DNA of 64,000 nucleotides from Kaistia adipata DSM 17808 (GCF_000423225.1 NZ_AUHO01000011.1:1-64000), one strand, 5' to 3'; positions 25,898 through 34,991 are shown, numbered from the stretch's first letter. Notes: generated by a model from the letters alone, not told the origin. A program made the numbers and translations.

Positions 25898-26354
25898 TTC
25901 ACTCCTCCACCTGAAACCGTTGGTTCAACGAAAAGGCAAATGACGGCTTGCGAACGGCAGTCTCGTTCGTCTCAGACAATGCGCCTCGGACCACGAACCG
26001 TTTCTATCGCCGGAAGAGGCAAGCATGACCGAAGGCAGGCGACCGGACACGGCTTCGGCGAGCTCACTTTACGCTGGGGAACCAGGCTTGAAAAGCACCG
26101 GCCGAGGTAACGGCCATCGCCGGAGCGCGGCCGCGCTCCGGCCCGGAGGAGGCCGGATGACCAGCGCCCGGCGCCTCGCCTCGCGCCATCCCGGGCGCCT
26201 TGTCCGGAAGGACCGATCCGGTCGAGGCGAAGGGCCGTTGCCCGCTTCCAGGGCGTGCGCGTAACGGGCACGACGATTTGAAAGCAAGCGGCGGAGTGCG
26301 GGCGTTTCGAGGCGGGCCTACCTAGAGGGCACGATCCATGCGAAGGATGAAGCC
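25898..26354. other. Intergenic region with a long perfect palindrome
   Basis: No gene can be supported in these 457 bases between the divergent hypothetical gene and ada. The notable item is a 24-base perfect palindrome at 26119-26142, listed separately. The last bases, GAAGGATGAAGCC, carry the ribosome-binding site of ada. The region must also hold the promoters for both flanking genes, but I see no clear Ada box. Confidence 0.5.
26119..26142. repeat. 24-base perfect palindrome
   Basis: The half-site GCCGGAGCGCGG (26119-26130) is followed directly by its reverse complement, with no spacer. It has no T run beside it, so a terminator is unlikely. A protein-binding site or recombination remnant is possible. 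Confidence 0.6.
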
Positions 26355-27473
26355 ATGGCCCACGCCCTCCACCAGACCATCCCGGCCGCCGAGGCCAGGA
26401 CCGAGACCAAGGTCGAGACCGTCGCGCCGGCCGAGCGCGATCCGCGCTGGCAGGCCGTAATAGCGCGCGACCGCGCCTTCGACGGCCAGTTCGTCTATTC
26501 GGTGCGGACGACCGGCGTCTATTGCCGGCCCTCCTGCCCGGCTCGCCAGGCGAAGCCGGAGAACGTCGCCTTCCATGCCGGGCCCGCCGAGGCGGAGGCT
26601 GCCGGCTTCCGCGCCTGCCGGCGCTGCACGCCCAACGCCGCCTCGCTCGCCGAGCAACATGCGGAAACGATCGCGCGCGCCTGCCGCGCCATCGAGGCGG
26701 CCGACACGCCGCCGGCGCTGGCCAAGCTCGCCCGCACGGTCGGCATGAGCCCGTATTACTTCCACCGCGTCTTCAAGGCGGTGACCGGCGTGACGCCGAA
26801 AGCCTATGCGGCGGCGCAGCGGGGGGCCCGCGCCCGCACCCAGCTCGCGAGCGGGGATGGGAGCGTCACCGAAGCGATCTACGATTCAGGCTTCAATTCG
26901 AGCGGTCGCTTCTATGCGACCTCCAATGCGATGCTCGGCATGACGCCGACGGCCTATCGCGCCGGCGGCGCCGATACCGACATCCGGTTCGCGCTGGCGC
27001 AGTGTTCGCTCGGCGCCATCCTCGTCGCCCAAAGCGCCAAGGGCATCTGCGCGATCGCGCTCGGCGACGATCCGGACCAGCTGGCGCGGGAGCTGCAGGA
27101 CCGGTTTCCGAAGGCCAACCTGATCGGCGGCGACGCCGAGTTCGAGCAGTTGGTGGCGAAGGTCATCGGCTTCGTCGAGGCGCCGGCGCTCGGCCTCGAC
27201 CTGCCGCTCGACGTGCGCGGTACCGCCTTCCAGCAGCGTGTCTGGCAGGCGCTGCGCGCCATCCCGGCCGGCGAGACGGCGAGCTATCGCGACATCGCCA
27301 CGCGCATCGGCGCGCCGCACGCGATGCGGGCTGTCGCCGGTGCCTGCGCCGCCAACACGATCGCGGTGGCGATCCCCTGCCACCGCGTGGTGCGGAACGA
27401 CGGCGCGCTCTCCGGCTATCGCTGGGGCGTCCAGCGCAAGCAGGCGCTGCTCGAGAAGGAGGCGCAGGCATGA
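26355..27473 (+). CDS. ada: Bifunctional Ada: alkylation-response regulator and methyltransferase
   Basis: This 372-residue protein senses and repairs alkylated DNA. The N-terminal zinc domain has C57, C61, C88 and C91 (VYCRPSC and ACRRC); the first Cys would accept methyl from phosphotriesters. An AraC-type helix-turn-helix follows (about 105-195; SPYYFHRVFKAVTGVTPK). The C-terminal O6-methylguanine methyltransferase has IPCHRVVR with acceptor Cys342. All three modules look intact. AAGGA lies eight bases before the ATG. Its stop overlaps the next start by four bases, giving an ada-oxygenase-ogt operon that Ada itself probably activates. Confidence 0.95.
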   Translation: MAHALHQTIPAAEARTETKVETVAPAERDPRWQAVIARDRAFDGQFVYSVRTTGVYCRPSCPARQAKPENVAFHAGPAEAEAAGFRACRRCTPNAASLAEQHAETIARACRAIEAADTPPALAKLARTVGMSPYYFHRVFKAVTGVTPKAYAAAQRGARARTQLASGDGSVTEAIYDSGFNSSGRFYATSNAMLGMTPTAYRAGGADTDIRFALAQCSLGAILVAQSAKGICAIALGDDPDQLARELQDRFPKANLIGGDAEFEQLVAKVIGFVEAPALGLDLPLDVRGTAFQQRVWQALRAIPAGETASYRDIATRIGAPHAMRAVAGACAANTIAVAIPCHRVVRNDGALSGYRWGVQRKQALLEKEAQA

Positions 27474-28210
27474 GCGCCGCGCCCCTCGCGATGAACAGCG
27501 TCGACGCGGCCGACGACCGCGTCGGCCGCCTGGATTGGGAGCGTCTCGCCGCCGATCTCGACGGCTACGGCAGCGCCGTGCTGGAAAATCTGCTGACGGC
27601 CGAAGAATGCCGCGGGATCGCCGCGCTCTATGACGAGGAGGCGCATTTCCGCGCCCACATTCACATGGCGCGGCACGGCTTCGGCAAGGGCGAATACCGC
27701 TATTTCCGCTATCCGCTGCCGGATCTCGTAGGCGAGCTGCGCACGGCGCTCTATCCGAGGCTCGCGACGATCGCCAATGACTGGAATTTGCGGATGGGCG
27801 AGCCGACGCGCTATCCCGAACGCCACGCCGACTATCTGGCGCTCTGCCACGCGGCCGGGCAGGCGCGGCCGACGCCGCTCCTGCTCCGCTACGGGCCGGA
27901 CGACTTCAACTGCCTGCACCAGGATCTCTACGGCGCCCTCGCCTTCCCGCTGCAGGTGGCGATCCTGCTGTCGGAACCGGGCGCGGATTTCACCGGCGGC
28001 GAATTCGTGCTGACCGAGCAGCGGCCGCGCATGCAGAGCCGCGCCGAGGTGGTGCCGCTCCGCCAGGGCGACGCCGTCGCCTTCGCCGTGCACAACCGGC
28101 CGGTCCAGGGCAGCAAGGGCAACTACCGCGTCAACCTCCGCCACGGCGTCAGTCGCGTCCGCTCCGGCCGCCGCCACACGCTCGGCATCATTTTCCACGA
28201 TGCGAGCTGA
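27470..28210 (+). CDS. 2OG-Fe(II) oxygenase of the ada operon
   Basis: This 246-residue protein is a 2-oxoglutarate/Fe(II) dioxygenase. The iron-binding HxD is H150-Q-D152 (CLHQDLYG), and the distal His is probably H225 in LRHGVS, with Arg residues after it to hold 2-oxoglutarate. The C-terminal HTLGIIFHDA is typical of this group. It is not a canonical AlkB, but its position between ada and ogt, with ATGA coupling to ada, suggests an oxidative demethylation or related repair role. That role is inference. Confidence 0.85.
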   Translation: MSAAPLAMNSVDAADDRVGRLDWERLAADLDGYGSAVLENLLTAEECRGIAALYDEEAHFRAHIHMARHGFGKGEYRYFRYPLPDLVGELRTALYPRLATIANDWNLRMGEPTRYPERHADYLALCHAAGQARPTPLLLRYGPDDFNCLHQDLYGALAFPLQVAILLSEPGADFTGGEFVLTEQRPRMQSRAEVVPLRQGDAVAFAVHNRPVQGSKGNYRVNLRHGVSRVRSGRRHTLGIIFHDAS

Positions 28211-28213
28211 TCG

Positions 28214-28738
28214 ATGACGACGCGGCTGGTACTGGAGACGATCCAAACACCGATCGGCGCCATGCTGCTCGTCGCCGACGCGGACGGTTTCCTGCGCGCG
28301 GCGGATTTCGTCGGCTGCGAGGATCGGCTCGACCGGCTGCTTGGGCGCCGGCTCGGCAAAGGCACCTTCGCGCTCGCTCCGGGCGCCGTGCCTGCCGCGA
28401 TCACCAACGCGATGCGGGACTATTTCGCCGGAGAGATCGCCGCACTCGAGCGGGTCCCCGTAAGAACGGACGGCACGCCGTTCCAGCAGACCGTCTGGCA
28501 GGCGCTGCGCGCCATCCCGCCCGGCCTGCCGCTCGCCTATGGCGGGCTGGCGACACAGCTCGGCCGGCCGCAATCGGCCCGCGCCGTCGGCCATGCCAAC
28601 GGCGCCAATCCATTCTGCGTCGTCATCCCCTGCCACCGGCTGGTCGGGGCCGACGGTGCGCTCACCGGCTACAGCGGCGGCACCGACCGCAAGCGCTGGC
28701 TGCTCGAGCACGAGGCCCGGCACGCGTCCGGGCGCTAG
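28214..28738 (+). CDS. ogt: Methylated-DNA-protein-cysteine methyltransferase
   Basis: This 174-residue protein removes alkyl groups from O6-alkylguanine in a suicide reaction. The acceptor motif IPCHRLVG has Cys140, preceded by the helix-turn-helix segment TPFQQTVWQALRAIPPG and by RAVGHANGANP. The N-terminal half is the usual RNase H-like domain. It starts three bases after the oxygenase stop and is the third gene of the operon. It duplicates the C-terminal activity of Ada, as Ogt does in enteric bacteria. Confidence 0.94.
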   Translation: MTTRLVLETIQTPIGAMLLVADADGFLRAADFVGCEDRLDRLLGRRLGKGTFALAPGAVPAAITNAMRDYFAGEIAALERVPVRTDGTPFQQTVWQALRAIPPGLPLAYGGLATQLGRPQSARAVGHANGANPFCVVIPCHRLVGADGALTGYSGGTDRKRWLLEHEARHASGR

Positions 28739-28748
28739 GTCGCCCGCC

Positions 28749-29240
28749 TCAGCTCCTGGCCGCGATGCCGGCCAGGAATGCCCGCAGCTGGACGTCGAGC
28801 AGATCCCGCTCCTCGGCCGGGAGGACGGAGACCAGGCGCTTCTGCGTCTCGACATGCGCCGTTACCGCCGCATCGATTGTCGCGAGCCCCGTTTCGGTTA
28901 ACGAAATGATAACACTGCGACCGTCTTCCGGATTGCTGGCGCGGGCGACGAGGCCCGCCTTTTCCAGCTGATCGATCCGGTTGGTCAGCGTCCCCGACGT
29001 AATCATCATCGTGGCGAGCAGATCCCCCGGCGACAGGCTGTAGGGCGCTCCAGCCCGGCGCAGCGTCGCCAACACATCGAAGCTCGCCCCCGTCAACCCG
29101 AACGCGGCGAAGGTCTTGTCCATCTCGCGGGTCAGGTAGTGCACGATGCGGCCGAGCCGGCCGATCAGCCCCATCGGCCCGACGTCGAGGTCGGGCCGCT
29201 CGCGGTTCCACTGCCGCAATATCTCGTCAACGTGATCCAT
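28749..29240 (-). CDS. MarR-family transcriptional regulator
   Basis: This 163-residue protein has the MarR winged helix: FDVLATLRRAGAPYSLSPGDL, MITSGTLTNRIDQLEKAGLV (recognition helix) and the wing ASNPEDGRSVIISLT, flanked by dimerisation helices. It is divergent from an EamA-type transporter, and two perfect palindromes lie in the gap. MarR proteins usually repress such a divergent exporter and their own gene until a ligand binds. Confidence 0.93.
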   Translation of the reverse strand: MDHVDEILRQWNRERPDLDVGPMGLIGRLGRIVHYLTREMDKTFAAFGLTGASFDVLATLRRAGAPYSLSPGDLLATMMITSGTLTNRIDQLEKAGLVARASNPEDGRSVIISLTETGLATIDAAVTAHVETQKRLVSVLPAEERDLLDVQLRAFLAGIAARS

Positions 29241-29261
29241 GCCGCATCAGGGCATGGAGAT

Positions 29262-29277
29262 ATCTTGACGTCAAGAT
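29262..29277. promoter_or_regulatory. Palindromic operator 1 (MarR/EamA gap)
   Basis: The perfect 16-base palindrome ATCTTGACGTCAAGAT shares the half-site ATCTTGA with the second palindrome 26 bases away, centre to centre. It is the probable MarR binding site. Confidence 0.8.
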
Positions 29278-29286
29278 TAATCCACC

Positions 29287-29304
29287 TATCTTGATATCAA
29301 GATA
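29287..29304. promoter_or_regulatory. Palindromic operator 2 (MarR/EamA gap)
   Basis: The perfect 18-base palindrome TATCTTGATATCAAGATA lies just before the transporter gene, about 16 bases from the preferred ATG. Binding here would block transcription start or elongation. Confidence 0.8.
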
Positions 29305-29320
29305 AATCATGAGGCCTGCC

Positions 29321-30223
29321 ATGCAGCGCAATCTGGACCTGATCATCACCGCCGTTGCTCCCGCCATCTGGGGCAGCACCTATCTGGTCACGACGGAGCT
29401 GCTGCCGCAGGGCTACCCACTCACCGTCTCGGTCTTCCGCGCCCTGCCCGCCGGCCTACTGCTCCTTCTCGCCGTCCGGCAATTGCCGAGCGGCATCTGG
29501 TGGCTCCGCGTGCTCGTGCTGGGCGCGCTCAACTTCTCGATCTTCTGGGCGATGCTGTTCGTCTCCGCCTATCGCCTGCCGGGCGGCGTCGCGGCCACGG
29601 TCGGCGCGATCCAGCCGCTCATCGTCATCCTGCTGGCGCATGTCCTGCTCGGTTCGGCGGCGCGCCTCGGCGCCATCGCGGCGGCGGCGGCCGGAATCGG
29701 CGGCGTGGCGCTGCTGATCCTGACGCCGAACGCCGCGCTCGACCCGATCGGCATCCTGGCCGGTCTCGCCGGTGCCGTCTCCATGGCGTTCGGCACGGTG
29801 CTGACGCGGAAGTGGCAACCGCCCGTCTCCCCCCTCGCCTTCACCGCCTGGCAGCTGACAGCCGGCGGACTGTTGCTGCTGCCCGTGGCGCTCTGGTTCG
29901 AGCCGGCGCTGCCGCCTCTCACCGGCGCCAACCTCGCCGGCCTCGCCTATCTCGGCCTGATTGGCGCGGCGCTGACCTACATCCTCTGGTTCCGCGGCAT
30001 CGCGAAGCTGGGCCCGGCCGTCGTGTCGCCGCTCGGCTTCCTGAGCCCGCTCACCGCCGTGCTGCTCGGCTGGTGGTGGCTCGGCCAGACCTTGAGCCCG
30101 GCGCAGATCCTCGGCATGGTGATCGTGCTCGGTAGCATCTGGTTCGGCCAGCGCGCCCAGCAGGCCGCGACAGGCCCATCGGGAACAGCCGGCCAGCGCC
30201 AGCCAGCCGCCCGAGCCGACTGA
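29321..30223 (+). CDS. EamA-family (DMT) transporter
   Basis: This 300-residue inner-membrane protein has ten hydrophobic segments in two EamA repeats, beginning near APAIWGSTYLVTTELLP and AGLAGAVSMAFGTVLTRKW. The family exports metabolites, amino acids or drugs; the substrate is not predictable. The ATG at 29321 is preferred because GAGG lies six bases upstream, while the ATG at 29309 sits almost on the operator with no ribosome-binding site. Regulation by the divergent MarR protein is strongly suggested by the twin palindromes. Confidence 0.9.
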   Translation: MQRNLDLIITAVAPAIWGSTYLVTTELLPQGYPLTVSVFRALPAGLLLLLAVRQLPSGIWWLRVLVLGALNFSIFWAMLFVSAYRLPGGVAATVGAIQPLIVILLAHVLLGSAARLGAIAAAAAGIGGVALLILTPNAALDPIGILAGLAGAVSMAFGTVLTRKWQPPVSPLAFTAWQLTAGGLLLLPVALWFEPALPPLTGANLAGLAYLGLIGAALTYILWFRGIAKLGPAVVSPLGFLSPLTAVLLGWWWLGQTLSPAQILGMVIVLGSIWFGQRAQQAATGPSGTAGQRQPAARAD

Positions 30224-30253
30224 CCGCCGGCACGCAACACGGGGAACGGTGCC

Positions 30254-30598
30254 ATGATCCAGCTCAAGCGCATCTATGATCCGCCCTCTCCCGCCGACGG
30301 CTTCCGGGTGCTTGTCGACCGCCTCTGGCCTCGCGGCATCAAGAAGGAGGATGCCGCACTCGATCTCTGGGCCCGGGATCTCGCGCCTTCCGACGCGCTG
30401 CGAAAGTGGTTCCACCACGAGGTCTCGAACTGGGAGGAGTTCGAGCGCCGCTATCGCGCGGAGTTAGCCGAGAAGCCGGACGCCGTCGCCGCGCTCCGCG
30501 GGCAATGCGCCGGTCGCGTGACGACGCTGCTGTTCGGCGCCAGGGACGAGACGCACAATCAGGCGGTCGTCCTGAAGGACGTCCTGGAAACCGGCTGA
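30254..30598 (+). CDS. DUF488 family protein
   Basis: This 114-residue protein is a short DUF488 member: IQLKRIYDPPSPADGFRVL, then DRLWPRGIKKEDAALDLWA, and WFHHEVSNWEEF. The family is widespread and lacks a confirmed activity. It starts 30 bases after the EamA transporter stop and may be cotranscribed with it. GGGGAACGG upstream serves as ribosome-binding site. Confidence 0.9.
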   Translation: MIQLKRIYDPPSPADGFRVLVDRLWPRGIKKEDAALDLWARDLAPSDALRKWFHHEVSNWEEFERRYRAELAEKPDAVAALRGQCAGRVTTLLFGARDETHNQAVVLKDVLETG

Positions 30599-30706
30599 GA
30601 TCAATCCGTCCCATCGACAAGCCTCCGAAAGTGCGCTGCTGTCTCCGCCATCGACTCGCGCGGGAACAGGCCCGCCGATCAACCCATGCGGGAGCGGGAA
30701 GACGCG

Positions 30707-32545
30707 ATGCAGCAGGAGCGTAGGCCGATCTGGTCCAGCAATGTCGCGCTGGTCGCCGTGGCACTCGGCGGGCTCGCCGCCGGCATCCTGCTTTATCTCG
30801 TCGGAGGCCGCGGATCCGCCTCCTTCGTCTGGGGCTTCGCCACCCTCCCCGTTCTCCTCAGCCTGTTCGCGCAGATCGTCACCTCGCTGCGACGTGGCGA
30901 TGCCGGCCTCGACATCATCGCTGCCCTCTCGATGACGGCGGCGCTCGCTTTCGGCGAGCAGTTGGCCGGCAACGTGGTCGCCCTCATGTATGCGGGCGGC
31001 CAATACCTCGAAAATTATGCCGAGCGCCGCGCGCGCCGCGAGATGACGGCCCTGCTCGGGCGCGTCGCCCGCACCGTCATGAAGCACACCGACGACGGCC
31101 TCCGGGAGGTTCCGATCGAGGCCGTGCTGCCGGGCGACACGCTACTGATCCGCCAGGGCGAGGTTCTGCCCGTCGACGGCACCATCGCCAGCGACGAGGC
31201 CGTGATCGACACCTCCGCGCTGACCGGCGAACCGCTGCCCGTCACGCTGCGCCGTGAGGAGGAGGCGCTGAGCGGCACGACGGCGGTGGGAGCCTCCTTC
31301 GATCTCGTCGCCCTGCGCCCCGCTTCGGAGAGCGCCTATGCGGCGATCGTTCGTCTCGTCGAGGAGGCCGAGAAGTCGAAGGCACCAGCCGTCCGCATGG
31401 CGGACCGCTATGCGCTCTGGTTCCTCGCCCTGACGCTCCTGCTCGCCGGCGGCGCCTGGATCTGGACCGGCGATCCGATCCGCGCCCTCGCCGTGCTGGT
31501 GGTGGCGACCCCCTGCCCGCTGATCCTCGCCGTTCCCGTCGCGATCATCTCCGGCATCTCCCGAGCCGCCAAGCTCGGCGTGCTGGTCAAGGGCGGCGGC
31601 GCGCTCGAGGCGCTCGGCCGGGCCCGCGTCGCTGTCCTCGACAAGACCGGCACGCTCACGCATGGCCGCGCCGAGCTCTCCGACATTTGGGCCGCGCCGG
31701 GACAGCGCCCCGATGAGGTCCTGCGCCTGGCCGCATCGCTCGACCAGGGCTCCACCCATGTCATGGCCGAGGCGCTGATCAAGACCGCGCAGGCACGCGG
31801 GCTGAAGTTGTCGACCCCGACCGAGATCCAGGAGAGCGCAGGCGCAGGCCTGATCGGCATGGTCGACGGGCATCAGGTCGTCGTCGGCGGATCCGCCTAT
31901 GCCCGGAGCTACCTGAAGCCCGGCGCCGGCATCTGGAAGCCCGGCTTTCCCGGCAGCGCGGCGACGGTCGACGTCGTCGTCGACGGCATTCTCGCCGGCA
32001 CGCTGGTGATGTCCGATCCGCTGCGCCCCGACGCGGCTTCGGTGATCCAGCGCCTGCGCTCCGCCGGCATCGCGCGCATCGTGCTGGCGACCGGAGACCG
32101 CGCCGCCGTCGCGGAGGCGGTGGCGCGCAGCCTCGCCATCGATGACCTGAAGGCCGACCTCACGCCGCAGGACAAGGTCGACGTCGTCATCGAGGCGCGT
32201 GCCGCCGGTTCCGTGATGATGGTTGGCGACGGTGTCAACGACGCGCCGGCGCTGGCCGTGGCCGATGTGGGCGTCGCCATGGGCGCGCGAGGCGCCGCCG
32301 CCTCGTCGGAGACGGCGGACGTCGTGCTGCTGGTCGACCGGATTGATCATCTCGCCGACGCGATCGGGATAGCGCATCGCTCGGCACGGATCGCCCTGCA
32401 GAGCGTCATCGTCGGGCTGGGCCTCTCGATCCTCGCCATGATCGCGGCCGCCTTCGGCTACCTGCCGCCGCTGCAAGGCGCGCTGCTGCAGGAGGCGATC
32501 GACGTCGCCGTCATCCTGAACGCGCTCAGGGCCCTGCGAGCCTGA
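30707..32545 (+). CDS. Heavy-metal P1B-type ATPase with TPCP motif
   Basis: This 612-residue ATPase pumps metal ions across the inner membrane. The actuator TGEP (in DTSALTGEPLP), the phosphorylation DKTGTLT and the hinge GDGVNDAPAL are intact. The ion-site motif in the sixth membrane helix is TPCPL instead of CPC, and there is no N-terminal CxxC metal-binding domain. From memory TPCP fits the P1B-5 group, represented by rhizobial Nia (Ni/Fe efflux), but no C-terminal hemerythrin domain is present. The ATG at 30707 is preferred to 30686 because GGGAAG precedes it. Confidence 0.9.
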   Translation: MQQERRPIWSSNVALVAVALGGLAAGILLYLVGGRGSASFVWGFATLPVLLSLFAQIVTSLRRGDAGLDIIAALSMTAALAFGEQLAGNVVALMYAGGQYLENYAERRARREMTALLGRVARTVMKHTDDGLREVPIEAVLPGDTLLIRQGEVLPVDGTIASDEAVIDTSALTGEPLPVTLRREEEALSGTTAVGASFDLVALRPASESAYAAIVRLVEEAEKSKAPAVRMADRYALWFLALTLLLAGGAWIWTGDPIRALAVLVVATPCPLILAVPVAIISGISRAAKLGVLVKGGGALEALGRARVAVLDKTGTLTHGRAELSDIWAAPGQRPDEVLRLAASLDQGSTHVMAEALIKTAQARGLKLSTPTEIQESAGAGLIGMVDGHQVVVGGSAYARSYLKPGAGIWKPGFPGSAATVDVVVDGILAGTLVMSDPLRPDAASVIQRLRSAGIARIVLATGDRAAVAEAVARSLAIDDLKADLTPQDKVDVVIEARAAGSVMMVGDGVNDAPALAVADVGVAMGARGAAASSETADVVLLVDRIDHLADAIGIAHRSARIALQSVIVGLGLSILAMIAAAFGYLPPLQGALLQEAIDVAVILNALRALRA

Positions 32546-32627
32546 ACCCGCAAGGCCTTGAACTGAATAGACTTCAGAGAATGGCCGCGCCGGAATCGCT
32601 CTCCGGCACGGCCAGCCATTGCAAGCT

Positions 32628-34982
32628 CTATTCGGCCGCCTCCGCGAACATGGCCCGCAGCTGCCGCGCGGCGGCGACCATGTTGACCAGCGCCGGCCGC
32701 ACCTCGTCCCAGGTTCGCGTCTTCAGGCCGCAATCCGGATTGACCCAGACCTGTCCGGCCGACAGCCTTTCCGTCGCCTTTTCCAGCAGCGCCGTCATCT
32801 CGGCGACGGCGGGAACGCGGGGCGAATGGATGTCGTAGACGCCCGGCCCGATATCGTTCGGGTAGCGATCGCTGACAAAGGCGTCGAGGAGCTCCATCCT
32901 GGAGCGCGAGGTCTCGATCGAGATGACGTCGGCATCCATCGCCGCGATCGCATCGATGATGTCATTGAACTCCGAATAGCACATATGCGTGTGGATCTGG
33001 GTCTCGTCCCGCACGCCGGAAGCGCAGAGGCGGAAGCTCTCGACCGCCCAGTCGAGATAGTGCCCCCACTCGCCGCGCCGAAGCGGCAGGCCCTCGCGCA
33101 ATGCCGCCTCGTCGATCTGGATCATGCGTGCCCCGGCCTTCTCCAGGTCCTGCACCTCGTCACGGATCGCGAGCGCGATCTGTCGACAGGCGGCGCTGCG
33201 CGAAACGTCGTCGCGCACGAACGACCAGTTCAGGATCGTCACCGGGCCGGTCAGCATGCCCTTCATCGGCTTCGCCGTGCAGGACTGCGCATAGCGCCAC
33301 CAATCCACCGTCATCGGCTTCGGCCGCGACACGTCGCCGAACAGGATCGGCGGCCGGACATAGCGCGAGCCGTAGCTCTGCACCCATCCCGACTTGGTGA
33401 AGGCGAAACCGGCCAGCTGCTCGCCGAAATACTGCACCATGTCGTTGCGCTCGAACTCGCCATGTACCAGCACGTCGAGGCCGATCTCCTCCTGCCAGCG
33501 GATCGCCGCCGCCGTCTCCTGACGCAGGAAGGCGTCATAGGCCTCCGCCGTCAGCCCACCCTTGGCATGTGCCGCCCGCGCCTGACGCACCGCGCCCGTC
33601 TGCGGAAAGGAGCCGATCGTCGTCGTCGGAAAAGACGGCAGGCCGAGGATCGCCCGCTGGACGGCATGGCGATCGCCGAACGGGCTGGCGCGTCGCGCCA
33701 TCTCTCCGGTCACGGCCGCCGCGCGCGACGCCACGGCGCGATCATGCACTTTCGGCGATGTGGCCCGCGCGCTGGCGGCGAGGACAGACTCCGCGATGCG
33801 CTCGGCGACGACGCCGCGCCCGCCGGCCAGCGCCCGGCCGAGCGTCGCCAGCTCGTCCATTTTCTGGGCCGCGAAGGCGAGCCAGTTCGAGAGGTCGGGA
33901 TCAAGGTCGGTCTCCAGCGCCAGGTCGATCGGAACATGCAGCAGCGAACAGGAGGGCGCGATCTGGAGATGATCCGCCCCGCGCCGCGCCAGCACCGGCT
34001 CGAGACGATCGAGCAGCTTCGCGAGATTGGCGCGCCAGATGTTGCGGCCGTCAATGACGCCGAGCGACAGGACGAGGCCATTCGGCGCCTTCGCGAGCAC
34101 GGCGTCCAGCTGTTCGGGCGCCCGGGCGAGATCGACGTGAAGGCCGGCGACCGGCAGGCCGAGCGCCGTGTCGAGATTATCACCGAGACCGCCGAAATAG
34201 GTCGTGAGCATCAGCTTCAGCTTCGGCAGCGCGTAGGCGAACATGCCATAGGCGACCCGGAGCGCCTGCCGCGCCTGCTCGTCGAGGTCGAGGACGAGGC
34301 ACGGCTCGTCGATCTGGACCCAGTCCGCCCCCTGCGCCGCCAGCTTGCGCAGCATCTCGACATAGACGGGCAGCAGCGCCGGCAGCAGCGACAACGGATC
34401 GAGCGACGGATCCTTGCTCTTGCCGAGCTTCAGATAGCTGACCGGGCCGAGCAGGACGGGACGGGTGTGATACCCGAGCGCCTTCGCCTCGCGGAACTCG
34501 TCGAGCGGCTTGGTCGAGGCGAGCATGAAGCGCTGCCCGCGCGTGAACTCCGGCACCATGTAATGGTAGTTGGTGTCGAACCATTTCGTCATTTCGAGCG
34601 CCGGCACGCCCTGCCCAGGGCCGTGATGATGCCCGGCGCAGGCTGGGTCCGGCTCGTGGCCCTGGCTGCCGCGCGCCATGGCGAAATAGGTGTCGAGCGG
34701 CACCGGCCCGCCGCTCCAGCCATAGATTTCGGGAATAGCGCCGACCATCACGCTGGTGTCGAGGACCTGGTCGTAGAGCGAAAAGTCGTTCGACGGGATC
34801 ATCGTGATCCCGAGCGCCTTCTGGCGGGCCCAGTTGGCGGCCCGAAGCGCCACCGCGCGGGCGAGCAGTTCGTCGGCATCGATCTGGCCGGACCAGTAGC
34901 CTTCGAGGGCGAATTTCAGCTCGCGGCGCGGGCCGATCCGCGGCGTACCGAGCGTGCTGACAGGAAGAGAGAAAGAAGACAT
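32628..34982 (-). CDS. metE: Cobalamin-independent methionine synthase
   Basis: This 784-residue enzyme transfers methyl from 5-methyltetrahydropteroyl-triglutamate to homocysteine without B12. The N-terminal half begins LGTPRIGPRRELKFALEGYW. The C-terminal half has FPTTTIGSFPQT and the zinc and homocysteine sites: HTHMCYSEFN and, near the end, WVNPDCGLKTR, with the His, Cys and Cys ligands. The ATG at 34982 matches the family start. A cobalamin riboswitch lies upstream, so expression should be shut off when B12 is available and MetH can work. Confidence 0.97.
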   Translation of the reverse strand: MSSFSLPVSTLGTPRIGPRRELKFALEGYWSGQIDADELLARAVALRAANWARQKALGITMIPSNDFSLYDQVLDTSVMVGAIPEIYGWSGGPVPLDTYFAMARGSQGHEPDPACAGHHHGPGQGVPALEMTKWFDTNYHYMVPEFTRGQRFMLASTKPLDEFREAKALGYHTRPVLLGPVSYLKLGKSKDPSLDPLSLLPALLPVYVEMLRKLAAQGADWVQIDEPCLVLDLDEQARQALRVAYGMFAYALPKLKLMLTTYFGGLGDNLDTALGLPVAGLHVDLARAPEQLDAVLAKAPNGLVLSLGVIDGRNIWRANLAKLLDRLEPVLARRGADHLQIAPSCSLLHVPIDLALETDLDPDLSNWLAFAAQKMDELATLGRALAGGRGVVAERIAESVLAASARATSPKVHDRAVASRAAAVTGEMARRASPFGDRHAVQRAILGLPSFPTTTIGSFPQTGAVRQARAAHAKGGLTAEAYDAFLRQETAAAIRWQEEIGLDVLVHGEFERNDMVQYFGEQLAGFAFTKSGWVQSYGSRYVRPPILFGDVSRPKPMTVDWWRYAQSCTAKPMKGMLTGPVTILNWSFVRDDVSRSAACRQIALAIRDEVQDLEKAGARMIQIDEAALREGLPLRRGEWGHYLDWAVESFRLCASGVRDETQIHTHMCYSEFNDIIDAIAAMDADVISIETSRSRMELLDAFVSDRYPNDIGPGVYDIHSPRVPAVAEMTALLEKATERLSAGQVWVNPDCGLKTRTWDEVRPALVNMVAAARQLRAMFAEAAE

Positions 34983-34991
34983 CGGCTTGAA

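Noticed and set aside
26025-26264. A 79-residue frame between the hypothetical gene and ada
   Set aside because: It contains the 24-base palindrome, is low in hydrophobic residues and has no homology that I can see.
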